In this document: positions 43,194 to 52,293 of the stretch, in pieces | How positions within the stretch are numbered: the stretch's first letter is position 1 | Layout: each line of letters opens with the position of its first letter | Assembly: GCF_024721175.1 (NCBI RefSeq) | Contig: NZ_CP099399.1 | Span: 248,001-312,000 of the forward strand | Reading direction: 5' to 3' | DNA length: 64,000 nucleotides | Source of the DNA: Rhizobium sp. Pop5 | Lineage (GTDB): Bacteria; Pseudomonadota; Alphaproteobacteria; Rhizobiales; Rhizobiaceae | Notes under the pieces: generated by a model | What the model saw: only the letters and a program-made list of their open reading frames with translations | Told to the model about the DNA's origin: nothing | Database searches by the model: none | Translations under genes and position numbers: made by a program

Positions 43194-44432
43194 ATGAACG
43201 TCATTGCCAAAACAGACAGGGTTGCCGTACCCGGCGTCAAGCGGCCGGAAAAGCCTGCGCATATCATCAAGGACGATGCAGAAGCGATCGCGGTCGCCCA
43301 CCGGCTCGCCGCGGAGTTCGTCAAGGGTTCCGCAGATCGTGACCGCGAACGGATCTGGCCGGCGGAAGAGCTGGATGCCTTTTCGCAGAGCGGGCTCTGG
43401 TCGATCAATGTGCCTAAGGCATTCGGCGGACCGGAGGTCTCCTATGTCACGCTTGCAAAAGTGGTCGAGATCATTTCCGAGGCGGATTCGTCGATCGGAC
43501 AGATCTCGCAGAACCATCTCGGCGTCGTCGCGGCGATCCGTACGGTTTCAGACAAAGCGCAGCAGGAACTGTTGTTCGGCGAAATCCTCAAGGGCACCCG
43601 GTTCGGCAATGCCTTTTCGGAATTCGGCTCCAAACGTGCGGTCGATTTTGAAACCAGATTTGTCGACAGCGGCGACCACGTGGTGGTGAACGGTCGGAAA
43701 TTCTATTCGTCGGGCGCCTTGCTTGCCCATAAGGTGCCGATCGTGGCGCTCGATGACGATGGCCGCGCCTGGTACGCGATCGCCGATCGCGATGCGCCCG
43801 GTTTGACCGTCATCGACGACTGGTCGAGCTTCGGCCAGCGAACAACGCTCTCGGGCACGGTCATTCTCGACAATGTCAAAGTCGACAAGGCCTGGCTTGT
43901 TCCGGGATACAAGGGCTATGACAAGCCGACGGCGGACGGCGCCATCTTCCAGATCATCCAGGTTGCCGTCGATATCGGCATCGCCTCGGCGGCGATCAAG
44001 GAGACGATCGACTTCGTCCGCACCAAGTCCCGTGCCTGGGTCGATAGTGGCCTCGACCATGCCTGGGACGATCCTTACACGATCCAGGCGGTCGGCGCCC
44101 TTCAGCTCCGCCTGCATGCGGCGCAGGCCCTGCTCGAGAAAGCCGGGCATGCGATCGACCGGGCGGTTGCCGATCCCAATGCCGATACCGTTGCGGAAGC
44201 CCAGGTCTTCACGGCCGAGGCCAAGATCCTCTCGACCGAGATCGCCATCGAGGCGACCAACAAGCTGTTCGAACTCGCCGGCACCCGCTCGACGCTTGCC
44301 GAACACAATCTCGACCGCCACTGGCGCAATGCGCGGACCCACACGCTGCACGACCCGGTGCGGTGGAAATACTCGATCCTCGGCAAATACTTCCTCAACG
44401 GAGAGAAGCCACCGCTGCACGCCTGGAGCTGA
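43194..44432 (+). CDS. sfnB: SfnB-family acyl-CoA dehydrogenase-like flavoprotein
   Basis: 412 aa with the acyl-CoA dehydrogenase fold: IWPAEELDAFSQSGLWSINV (N-terminal helical domain), ISQNHLGVVAAI, GNAFSEFGSKRAVDF (flavin site), TLSGTVILDNVKV and C-terminal RHWRNARTHTLHDPVRWKY. The HDPVRWK end is typical of the desulfurisation (DszC/SfnB) branch, which acts as flavin monooxygenases rather than CoA dehydrogenases. Last gene of the sulfur operon. It may oxidise dimethylsulfide or another organosulfur to a sulfone; the exact step is not established for SfnB. Confidence 0.88.
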   Translation: MNVIAKTDRVAVPGVKRPEKPAHIIKDDAEAIAVAHRLAAEFVKGSADRDRERIWPAEELDAFSQSGLWSINVPKAFGGPEVSYVTLAKVVEIISEADSSIGQISQNHLGVVAAIRTVSDKAQQELLFGEILKGTRFGNAFSEFGSKRAVDFETRFVDSGDHVVVNGRKFYSSGALLAHKVPIVALDDDGRAWYAIADRDAPGLTVIDDWSSFGQRTTLSGTVILDNVKVDKAWLVPGYKGYDKPTADGAIFQIIQVAVDIGIASAAIKETIDFVRTKSRAWVDSGLDHAWDDPYTIQAVGALQLRLHAAQALLEKAGHAIDRAVADPNADTVAEAQVFTAEAKILSTEIAIEATNKLFELAGTRSTLAEHNLDRHWRNARTHTLHDPVRWKYSILGKYFLNGEKPPLHAWS

Positions 44433-44467
44433 AGCGGGGTTGTCGTTCCGCTCGGAACCGGAATATT

Positions 44468-44498
44468 GCGGTGGCGAGAGAGGCTCGATCGCCACCGC
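44468..44498. terminator. Strong stem-loop between convergent sfnB and ABC ATPase genes
   Basis: GCGGTGGCGA (44468-44477) pairs perfectly with TCGCCACCGC (44489-44498), loop 11 nt. It lies 36 nt after sfnB and about 110 nt after the opposing gene. No clear U-tract, so termination efficiency is uncertain. Confidence 0.5.
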
Positions 44499-44606
44499 CC
44501 GAAGCCTATCGTCGGGGGATATCCGTGCACGTAGTCGCTTGACAACACGATCGCGAACGCTGCCGAAGCTTTGGGTGAAAACCTTCAAGTCGGCGGTAGG
44601 CAGAGC

Positions 44607-45674
<1,068 letters not shown>

Positions 45675-45806
45675 GTGCCTCCCCGCTCGCTTTGCTGTAC
45701 GCCCTGAGCCGCCTCAGGGTCATCACGTCATGCCTCGTATTTTCGAGCATACGACCGGCCAAACCGCCCTTAGCGCCTGCTCGAAAGTACCCGGCAAACC
45801 TCCTCC

Positions 45807-45820
45807 ATGAAACGTTTCAT
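45807..45820. promoter_or_regulatory. LacI-family operator O1, ATGAAACGTTTCAT
   Basis: Perfect 14-bp palindrome with the central CG typical of LacI-family sites. An identical copy lies 86 bp downstream, about eight helical turns, suitable for looping by a tetrameric or paired repressor. The LacI gene of the operon (49770-50798) is the likely binder. Confidence 0.85.
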
Positions 45821-45892
45821 TTCTTGTTGACTTTTTCCGTCCGCCGTCTGATGTTCGGAAACGAGACCGGGAGGAGCGGTTTCAAGCAGAAT

Positions 45893-45906
45893 ATGAAACG
45901 TTTCAT
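45893..45906. promoter_or_regulatory. LacI-family operator O2, ATGAAACGTTTCAT
   Basis: Second exact copy of the palindrome at 45807-45820; the flanking TTTCT on the right is also conserved. Located about 107 bp before the binding-protein start, where a bound repressor would block transcription of the plus-strand operon. Confidence 0.85.
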
Positions 45907-46012
45907 TTCTCTGCTTACCAGATAGTTTTGTACCAGGCCAGTTCTAAAATCGGACTGGAGTCAGCCCGGCAAGATCGGTTGGGCGAGCGCAACAAACGTG
46001 GAGGAGGAATAC

Positions 46013-47653
46013 ATGAAAGTCGAAATATACGATGCACTGATGCGCCGTCAGGCAAGCCGCCGCGACGTCTTGCGCGGAACGGCGAGTGCTGCAGCTCTGC
46101 TCGGCCTGTCCGGCGCAATGGGCGGAATTCCCGGTATGGCATTTGCCGCCGATGATGTTCGCGCCAAGATCCTGCAAATTCCGGGAGTAGGGAAGGGCTC
46201 GCCAACCGACGCGGACTGGCAGAAGGTGGGTGAGCTCTGCCTCGGCCCGACCAAGGCCAATGTCAAGCAGGGCGAATTTGCCGGCGTCGAGCTGACCTTC
46301 ATGGGGCTCAACAACCAGAACCTGCATAACTTCCTGTTCCGCGGCTTCCTGAAGCCGTGGGAAGCCTATACCGGCGCCAAGATCAACTGGATCGATCTCG
46401 CCCAGGCTGACTACAACGCGCGCCTTCAGCAGTCGATCGCGACCGGTACCGTTGATTTCGACATTCTGGAAATGGGTGCACCCTTCGAAGGCGACACCGC
46501 CGGGCGTGGGCTGCTGGACGAGATGCCTGACTGGGCTGCAAAGCAGATCGAGGCCGACGATCTGGTGAGCTACCTGAAGCCGCCGGTCGGCACCTGGGGC
46601 GGCAAGACCTATCGTGTGACGATCGATGGCGACTGCCACACCTTCGCCTATCGCAAGGATTACTTCGGCGCGGGCTCGATCAGCGGCATGGCCGAGCCAC
46701 CGAAGACCTGGCAGGAAGTCAACGCGGCTTCCAAGGCGCTGATCGGCAAGACCGATCCGCTGACCGGCCAGCCGGCCTACGGCTATCTCGACCCGCTCAA
46801 GGGTTGGGGCGGCTTCGGCTTCTATTTCATCGAAAACCGCGCGACTGCCTATGCCAAATATCCTGGCGACCCGGCCTGGTTGTTCGATCCTGAAAACATG
46901 AAGCCGCTGGTCAATAACCCCGCCTGGGTCCAGGCGATCCAGGACGTCCTGGATCTGATCGCGGCCAAGGCCTATCCGGCCGACCAGATCAATGCCGACC
47001 CCGGCACCACGGCCTTCTCGCAATTCCTGGCCGGCACCGGCGCAATGCTCATGTGGTGGGGCGACGTCGGCTCCAGCGCGCGCACTTCGGACACTTCTGT
47101 TGTGGGCGACGTGGTCGGTTTCGGCATCAACCGCGGCTCGAACCGCGTCTACAACCGCAAGACCGGGCAGTGGGAAGACAAGTATAACGAAGCGCCCAAC
47201 ATGGCCTATCTCGGTTGGGGCATCTACGTCACCAAGCAGGTCTCCGGCGACGAGAAGAAGCGCAAGGCTGCCTGGTCTGCTGCCGCCCATCTCGGCGGCA
47301 AGGATATATCCCTCTGGACGTCGGCTTATCCCTCCGGCTTCCAGCCCTACCGTCAGTCCAACTTCAACTACGACGAATGGGAAAAGGCAGGTTACGACCG
47401 CGCCTATATCGAGGACTATCTGGGTTCGAACGCTGACAGCTACAACCATCCGAACGCTGCCATCGAACCGCGCATCCCCGGTATCTTCCAATATTACTCC
47501 GTTGCCGAGGACGAACTGGCAAAGGGTTTTGCCGGTCAGTATAAATCGGCCCAGGAAACCGCGGATGCGATTGCGGCTGCTTGGGAAAAGATCACCGACC
47601 AGATCGGCCGCGATAGCCAGCTGAAGCTTTATCGGGCGAGCCTCGGGCTCTGA
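46013..47653 (+). CDS. Sugar ABC transporter substrate-binding protein, Tat-type signal
   Basis: 546 aa from the ATG at 46013 with GGAGGAGG upstream. The signal carries twin arginines (RRQASRRDVLRG) before a hydrophobic stretch and a FAADD-type cleavage site, so export folded via Tat is likely. Mature sequence fits family-1 extracellular solute-binding proteins, though longer than the usual 420-450 aa. First gene of an operon with two permeases, LacI, RbsD/FucU and ribokinase. The ligand is probably a pentose, deoxysugar or polyol; unproven. Confidence 0.9.
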   Translation: MKVEIYDALMRRQASRRDVLRGTASAAALLGLSGAMGGIPGMAFAADDVRAKILQIPGVGKGSPTDADWQKVGELCLGPTKANVKQGEFAGVELTFMGLNNQNLHNFLFRGFLKPWEAYTGAKINWIDLAQADYNARLQQSIATGTVDFDILEMGAPFEGDTAGRGLLDEMPDWAAKQIEADDLVSYLKPPVGTWGGKTYRVTIDGDCHTFAYRKDYFGAGSISGMAEPPKTWQEVNAASKALIGKTDPLTGQPAYGYLDPLKGWGGFGFYFIENRATAYAKYPGDPAWLFDPENMKPLVNNPAWVQAIQDVLDLIAAKAYPADQINADPGTTAFSQFLAGTGAMLMWWGDVGSSARTSDTSVVGDVVGFGINRGSNRVYNRKTGQWEDKYNEAPNMAYLGWGIYVTKQVSGDEKKRKAAWSAAAHLGGKDISLWTSAYPSGFQPYRQSNFNYDEWEKAGYDRAYIEDYLGSNADSYNHPNAAIEPRIPGIFQYYSVAEDELAKGFAGQYKSAQETADAIAAAWEKITDQIGRDSQLKLYRASLGL

Positions 47654-47667
47654 TCGGTTGACCAAAC

Positions 47668-47700
47668 GCGCTGGCGGATCGGAAGCGATTTCGCCAGCGC
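47668..47700 (+). other. Intercistronic stem-loop after the sugar-binding-protein gene
   Basis: GCGCTGGCG (47668-47676) and CGCCAGCGC (47692-47700) form a perfect 9-bp stem with a 15-nt loop, 15 nt after the stop codon and without a U-tract. Probably stabilises the binding-protein transcript over the permease part, as commonly seen in sugar ABC operons. Confidence 0.65.
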
Positions 47701-47725
47701 CCATTCTGTCCGGGCGAGGAATATC

Positions 47726-48844
47726 ATGTCGACAGTCGAAGGCGACCTGCTCCACACGGTCGAAGCCGGCTCCATTTCCGCGAGCCGTCGTTTCTGGGGC
47801 CGCTCCGCTCTGTGGTTGAGCGCCATATGGTTCATAGCGTCGTTTCTATTGCAGGGCGCCCATGAACTGGCCTGGACCGATTGGGGTTTCGCGAACTGGC
47901 GCCCGGTTCTCTACGCCTATTTTCTCTGGGCCGCAGTTCTTTGCGTCACGCGCGTCGTCATTTACGGCGAGGCGGGCAAGAAAGCGCTTTTTGTCCTGCC
48001 GGCAGCACTTTTCGTCGTGTCGATGGTGGTGTTCCCGCTGCTCTTCGCGCTCTGGATCGGTTTTTCAGATTGGAACCTCGCCTCCTCGACCGGACGGCGC
48101 TTCAACGGCCTCGACAATGTCCGCCGCATGATCGCGGACCCGTTCTATGCCAATGCTCTGTTCAATATGGTCCTTTATTGCGTGGCGATTGCGGTCGAAT
48201 ATGCGATCGCCTTCGGTCTGGCGTTGCTCCTCAACCAGGAAATCGTCGCCCGCAAGTTCTGGCGCGTAACCTTCCTGGTGCCCCTGATGCTGTCGCCGGT
48301 CGCAGTGAGCTGGATGGTCGGCAAGTCGATGATGGAGACGCGATTCGGCCCTGTCGCCCGCTTCGCCCGCTGGCTCGGCTGGGAAAATCCCTCCTTCTTC
48401 GGCGACCCGCTGACGGCAAGGCTCTCGATCATGATCATGGATGCCTGGACCTTCATTCCCTTCATGATGATCATGCTGCTCGCCGGACTGCAGGCTTTGT
48501 CCAAGGAGGTGCTGGAGGCGGCCGAAGTCGACGGCGCCACCAAGTGGCAACGCTTCTGGGAGGTCATTTTCCCGCTCATGCTGCCGGTGTCGGTGACGGC
48601 CGTGATGATCCGCATCATCTTCAAGCTGAAGCTTGCCGACATCATCATCACGGTGACGTCGGGAGGCCCGGGCGGCGCGACCGATTCCGTCACCAGTTTC
48701 ATCTATCGCGAATACCGCGACCGTTCGAATGTCGGATATGGAACCTTGCTCGCGCTGGTCTATCTGGTGATCATCGTCCTCGGCATGACGGGGCTGATGA
48801 AAATTTCCGACCGTATCGTGAAGCGGATGACAGGAAGACTCTGA
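47726..48844 (+). CDS. Sugar ABC transporter permease (MalF/UgpA type)
   Basis: 372 aa, longer than usual because of an N-terminal extension with extra hydrophobic segments (residues about 30-110). The core has FPLLFALWIGFSDWNL, FLVPLMLSPVAVSWMVG and the EAA loop EVLEAAEVDGATKWQRFWEV near residue 260. Its stop overlaps the next permease start (TGATG). Inner-membrane subunit of the Tat-dependent sugar transporter. Confidence 0.9.
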   Translation: MSTVEGDLLHTVEAGSISASRRFWGRSALWLSAIWFIASFLLQGAHELAWTDWGFANWRPVLYAYFLWAAVLCVTRVVIYGEAGKKALFVLPAALFVVSMVVFPLLFALWIGFSDWNLASSTGRRFNGLDNVRRMIADPFYANALFNMVLYCVAIAVEYAIAFGLALLLNQEIVARKFWRVTFLVPLMLSPVAVSWMVGKSMMETRFGPVARFARWLGWENPSFFGDPLTARLSIMIMDAWTFIPFMMIMLLAGLQALSKEVLEAAEVDGATKWQRFWEVIFPLMLPVSVTAVMIRIIFKLKLADIIITVTSGGPGGATDSVTSFIYREYRDRSNVGYGTLLALVYLVIIVLGMTGLMKISDRIVKRMTGRL

Positions 48845-49755
48845 TGGTTCGGATCGATTTCGAAAAATACGCGCGCGGCCAGCGCATTCGCTGGTGGGCC
48901 ATGCGTATTGCCGTCTACAGCCTGCTCGTCATCTGGGCCTTCGTCTGCATCTTCCCGCTGTTCTGGACGGTTTCGACCTCGTTCAAAACAGCCGCGGACG
49001 TCATGCGCGGCAACCTGATCCCCTGGTTCAATTTTGCGCCCAACTGGCTCGGCTGGCGCTCGCTCGGGCTCTCTCCGGATACGATTTCCCAGATCTCGAC
49101 GGTGCGTGACGAATTCATGCGCAGGCTTTGGAACAGCGTGATCATCTCCGTCACGGCATCCGCCCTTGCCGTCGTCCTCGGATCGCTCGCCGCCTATGGC
49201 CTCAGCCGCTTTTCCTACAAGTTCGGCCATATGCGTAACGCCGACATTTCCTTCTTCTTCCTCTCGCAGCTCATCATGCCGCCCGTCGTCCTCGCCCTGC
49301 CGTTCCTGGTTCTCTACAAGGAACTGGCGCTGCTCGACACCTATGTGGGCATGATCGCCGTCTACACGCTGATGGTCTTGCCGATCGTCGTCTGGATCAT
49401 GCGCGACCAGTTCGCCACCATACCGGTCGAGCTCGAGGAGGCGGCACTGGTCGATGGCCTGTCGATCTGGGGTGCCTTTGCCCGCATCATCGTGCCGCTC
49501 GTTCTGCCGGGTATGGTCGCCGCGTTTCTCCTCGCGCTCATCCTGTGCTGGAACGAATATTTCTTCGCCGCGCTGCTGACCTCCACCAATACCAACACGC
49601 TGCCTGTTATGATTGCCAGCCAGACAGGCAGCCAGGGCATCAATTGGTGGTCGATGGCTGCTCTTTCCACCGCCGGTATCCTTCCGCTTGTTGTCGTCGG
49701 CGTCGTGCTGGAAAAGCACATCATCGCCGGAATGACCGCGGGCGCGGTGAAGTAG
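48844..49755 (+). CDS. Sugar ABC transporter permease (MalG/UgpE type)
   Basis: 303 aa from the ATG at 48844, overlapping the previous stop. The longer open frame upstream is an out-of-frame reading of the first permease. It has FPLFWTVSTSFKTAADVMRG (MalG N-terminal signature), SLAAYGLSRFSYK and the EAA loop ELEEAALVDGLSIWGAFARI near residue 195. Second channel subunit. Confidence 0.92.
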   Translation: MVRIDFEKYARGQRIRWWAMRIAVYSLLVIWAFVCIFPLFWTVSTSFKTAADVMRGNLIPWFNFAPNWLGWRSLGLSPDTISQISTVRDEFMRRLWNSVIISVTASALAVVLGSLAAYGLSRFSYKFGHMRNADISFFFLSQLIMPPVVLALPFLVLYKELALLDTYVGMIAVYTLMVLPIVVWIMRDQFATIPVELEEAALVDGLSIWGAFARIIVPLVLPGMVAAFLLALILCWNEYFFAALLTSTNTNTLPVMIASQTGSQGINWWSMAALSTAGILPLVVVGVVLEKHIIAGMTAGAVK

Positions 49756-49769
49756 CTGCGGGGCCGAAA

Positions 49770-50798
49770 ATGTCAAAGATGCCCACAGTCAAGGATGTCG
49801 CCCAATATGCGGGCGTTTCAGTGGGCACCGTTTCGCGTGTGCTGTCGGGTGAAGCTGCGGTCAAGCCCGTCCTGCGCGAAAAGGTCAACGACGCAATTTC
49901 AGCGCTTGGTTACCGACCCAATGTGACCGCCAGGGCGTTGCGCACCAGCAGAACCGATGTCATCGGCCTCGTCGTTCCCGACATCACCAACCCGTTCTTC
50001 GCGCAGCTTGCGGCAAGCGTCGAGCGCGCGGCGCTCGAATGCGGACACAGCCTCATGCTGGCAAGTTCGCATGACGACCGGGCGGCGGAGCAGAGCCACG
50101 TTTCGGCCTTTCTCGACCGGTCGGTGCGCGGCATCATCGTCGTGGCTTCGAGCCACGGTTCGGGCCTTCATCTGGAGGCCGCTGTCCCGATCATTTCGCT
50201 GGACCGGCGCTTCGGCACTTTTCCCCTGGTATCGACCAACCACGCGCAGGCGGCCGCGCTGATTGCGGACCACCTCCATGAACTCGGGCACCGCCGCATC
50301 GCCTATATCGCAGGGCCGCCCGACACCGAGGCAGGGCGCATGCGCAAGGATGGCTTCGTAAGCCGCATCGAACGGTTGGGCGAGACCGGTCAACCGGTCG
50401 AGCTGGAAATTGCCTATGGCAGATTCGACTACGAGTCCGGTGAAAGAATTGCCCGCGAGCTGCTGTCGCGCCCGCCACCGAACCGGCCCACGGCGATTGC
50501 CGCTGCCAGCGACCAGCAGGCCATCGGCGCGCTGCGCGCTGCCCGAGACCTCAAGATCGACGTGCCGCGAAAGCTGTCGGTCACAGGTTTCGACGACATT
50601 TCGCTCGCCAATCTCGTCGTTCCCCGGCTGACGACCATACGCCAACCGGCCGACATGCTGGCCCGGCGCGCGGTCGGGCTTCTCCTTAGTGAGCCACCGG
50701 GAACGGATGACGAAATGATTGACGGGTCGCTGATTGTGCGTGGTTCCAGCGGTCCGTGCCCGCAACCCAAGGCGGATCGCGCCGGACATAGAAATTGA
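49770..50798 (+). CDS. LacI-family transcriptional regulator
   Basis: 342 aa from the ATG at 49770. The N-terminal LacI helix-turn-helix and hinge are clear (TVKDVAQYAGVSVGTVSRVL, then ARALRTSRTDVIGLVVPDI), followed by a periplasmic-binding-protein-like effector domain (ISLDRRFGTF, PTAIAAASDQQAIGALRAAR, LSVTGFDDISLANLV). Located inside the operon it should control, 14 nt after the second permease. Predicted to bind the ATGAAACGTTTCAT operators and release on binding the imported sugar. Confidence 0.95.
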   Translation: MSKMPTVKDVAQYAGVSVGTVSRVLSGEAAVKPVLREKVNDAISALGYRPNVTARALRTSRTDVIGLVVPDITNPFFAQLAASVERAALECGHSLMLASSHDDRAAEQSHVSAFLDRSVRGIIVVASSHGSGLHLEAAVPIISLDRRFGTFPLVSTNHAQAAALIADHLHELGHRRIAYIAGPPDTEAGRMRKDGFVSRIERLGETGQPVELEIAYGRFDYESGERIARELLSRPPPNRPTAIAAASDQQAIGALRAARDLKIDVPRKLSVTGFDDISLANLVVPRLTTIRQPADMLARRAVGLLLSEPPGTDDEMIDGSLIVRGSSGPCPQPKADRAGHRN

Positions 50799-50841
50799 AA
50801 CATGGCCGGCGCTCCGGCCACGAGAAAAGGATGGAAGATCA

Positions 50842-51303
50842 ATGCTCAAGGGAATTCGTGCCGAGCTCAGCGGCGACATTCTTCAGGCCCTTTGCAACAT
50901 GGGACACGGCGATTATCTCGTCATTTCCGACATGAATTTTCCGTCGGATTCGATAGCCCGCCAGACCCGCCTGGGGAAGCTGCTGACCATGGAAAACATC
51001 CCTGCGCCGCAGGCGATCGACGCGGTCCTTTCGGTCTTTCCGCTGGACACGCCGATCCAGCCTTCGGTGGGCCGCATGGAAGTGATCGGCAAACCGGACG
51101 AAATCCCGCCGATTCAGCAGGAAGTTCAGGCCATTGTCGATCGTGCCGAAGGCCGGCCGTCGCCCATGTATCCGATCGAGCGGATGGCGTTTTATGACGT
51201 CGCCAAGAAGGCTTATTGCGTCATCGCAACGGGAGAACTCCGGTTTTACGGATGCTTCCTTCTGACCAAGGGCGTCATTCCGGCGGAGGACGCTCTGAGA
51301 TGA
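50842..51303 (+). CDS. RbsD/FucU-family sugar mutarotase
   Basis: 153 aa from the ATG at 50842; ATG further upstream is out of the family. RbsD/FucU motifs: ILQALCNMGHGDYLVISDMN near residue 12-32 with the catalytic His and Asp, and a C-terminal CVIATGELRFYGCFLLTKG (Tyr and polar residues of the active site). The length is nearer FucU (about 140) than RbsD. It interconverts sugar anomers so that the kinase receives the right form. Overlaps ribokinase gene by 4 nt. Confidence 0.9.
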   Translation: MLKGIRAELSGDILQALCNMGHGDYLVISDMNFPSDSIARQTRLGKLLTMENIPAPQAIDAVLSVFPLDTPIQPSVGRMEVIGKPDEIPPIQQEVQAIVDRAEGRPSPMYPIERMAFYDVAKKAYCVIATGELRFYGCFLLTKGVIPAEDALR

Positions 51304-52229
51304 GCGAGAAAAGCGGGATCGTCATTCTCGGCATTTTTGCCGCCGACACTGCATATAAGGCAAAGCGCCTGCCCCATATTGCCGAGACCCTGATGGGGTC
51401 GGGCTTCACGCTCGGGCCGGGAGGCAAAGGCTCCAACCAGGCGATCGCCGCGGCCAAGGCCGGCGGTAAGGTGACCTTTATTTCCCGCGTCGGCAACGAC
51501 CCGTTCGGCGAGATGGCCCTTGCTGCCTATGCGGCGGCGGGCGTCAAAGCCAATGTGATGAAAATGGACGGTGTTTCCAGCGGCGCTGCCTTCATTTTCG
51601 TCGACGAAGTGACCGGCGATAACGCCATCATCGTTGCGCCGGGTGCCGCAGGCCTCATCGGGATTGAAGATGTCGACGCGAACCGCGCCGAGATCGAAAG
51701 TGCCGCCATCTTCATGACCCAGCTCGAACAGCCGCTCGAGGCAGCCATGCATGGCCTTTCGATGGCAAAGAGGGCAGGAGCCACGACGATCTTCAACCCC
51801 GCGCCGGCCCGCGCCATTCCGGACAGTATCTACGGCCTGTGCGATTTCATCGTGCCCAATGAGGTGGAAGCAGCCGAATTGGTAGGTCATGCGATCGAAA
51901 CCGATGAAGAGGTTCGCGCGGCAGGCCGCAGGTTGCTGAATCGAGGGGCGCGGGCGGTGATCATCACGCTCGGTGCACGCGGCGCCTTTTACCACACCGC
52001 CGGACAGAGCGAATTCGTACCTGCCTTTTCGGCGGGGAATGTCGTCGACACCACCGGGGCCGGTGACGCCTTCCTCGGCGGCTTCGCGACGGCGATTTCG
52101 GAAGGACAGGAGCCGATCGAGGCCTTGCGGTTCGGCTGCGCGACCGCTGCGATCGCCGTGACCCGGCCGGGCACAGCTCCGGCCATGCCTTCTCGCGTCG
52201 AGATCACTGCCTTGCTGCGCGCCTCATGA
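51300..52229 (+). CDS. rbsK: Ribokinase-family (PfkB) sugar kinase
   Basis: 309 aa from the ATG at 51300 (ATGA overlap with the mutarotase stop). PfkB signatures: LGPGGKGSNQAIAAAKAGG near residue 40 and VVDTTGAGDAFLGGFATAIS near residue 250, with the catalytic Asp in GAGDAF. Ribokinases phosphorylate D-ribose or related pentoses at O5. With RbsD/FucU and the ABC transporter it suggests a ribose-like sugar, but the transporter is of the MalFG type rather than RbsAC, so the sugar may differ. Confidence 0.9.
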   Translation: MSEKSGIVILGIFAADTAYKAKRLPHIAETLMGSGFTLGPGGKGSNQAIAAAKAGGKVTFISRVGNDPFGEMALAAYAAAGVKANVMKMDGVSSGAAFIFVDEVTGDNAIIVAPGAAGLIGIEDVDANRAEIESAAIFMTQLEQPLEAAMHGLSMAKRAGATTIFNPAPARAIPDSIYGLCDFIVPNEVEAAELVGHAIETDEEVRAAGRRLLNRGARAVIITLGARGAFYHTAGQSEFVPAFSAGNVVDTTGAGDAFLGGFATAISEGQEPIEALRFGCATAAIAVTRPGTAPAMPSRVEITALLRAS

Positions 52230-52257
52230 TGGACCGTAGCAAATGGGCAGAATGCAA

Positions 52258-52282
52258 AATGGGCCGGCATAACCGGCCCATT
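52258..52282. terminator. Intrinsic terminator between convergent kinase and SPFH genes
   Basis: AATGGGCCGG (52258-52267) pairs perfectly with CCGGCCCATT (52273-52282), loop CATAA. On the minus strand the stem is followed by TTTT, giving a good terminator for the SPFH gene; on the plus strand it can also end the kinase transcript. Confidence 0.8.
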
Positions 52283-52293
52283 GACAATCAAGG

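Larger units (their letters stand above)
45675..46012. promoter_or_regulatory. Divergent promoter region of the sugar transporter
   Basis: 338 bp with two identical 14-bp operators (45807-45820, 45893-45906) flanking a candidate plus-strand promoter: TTGACT at 45827-45832 and GATGTT at about 45850-45855. The promoter is tentative; the operators are not. A further inverted pair GAAAC (about 45859) and GGTTTC (about 45877) lies between them. Confidence 0.55.

Noticed and set aside
45944..47755. 603-codon minus-strand open frame
   Set aside because: Antisense to the Tat-exported sugar-binding protein, which has a strong ribosome site and signal peptide.
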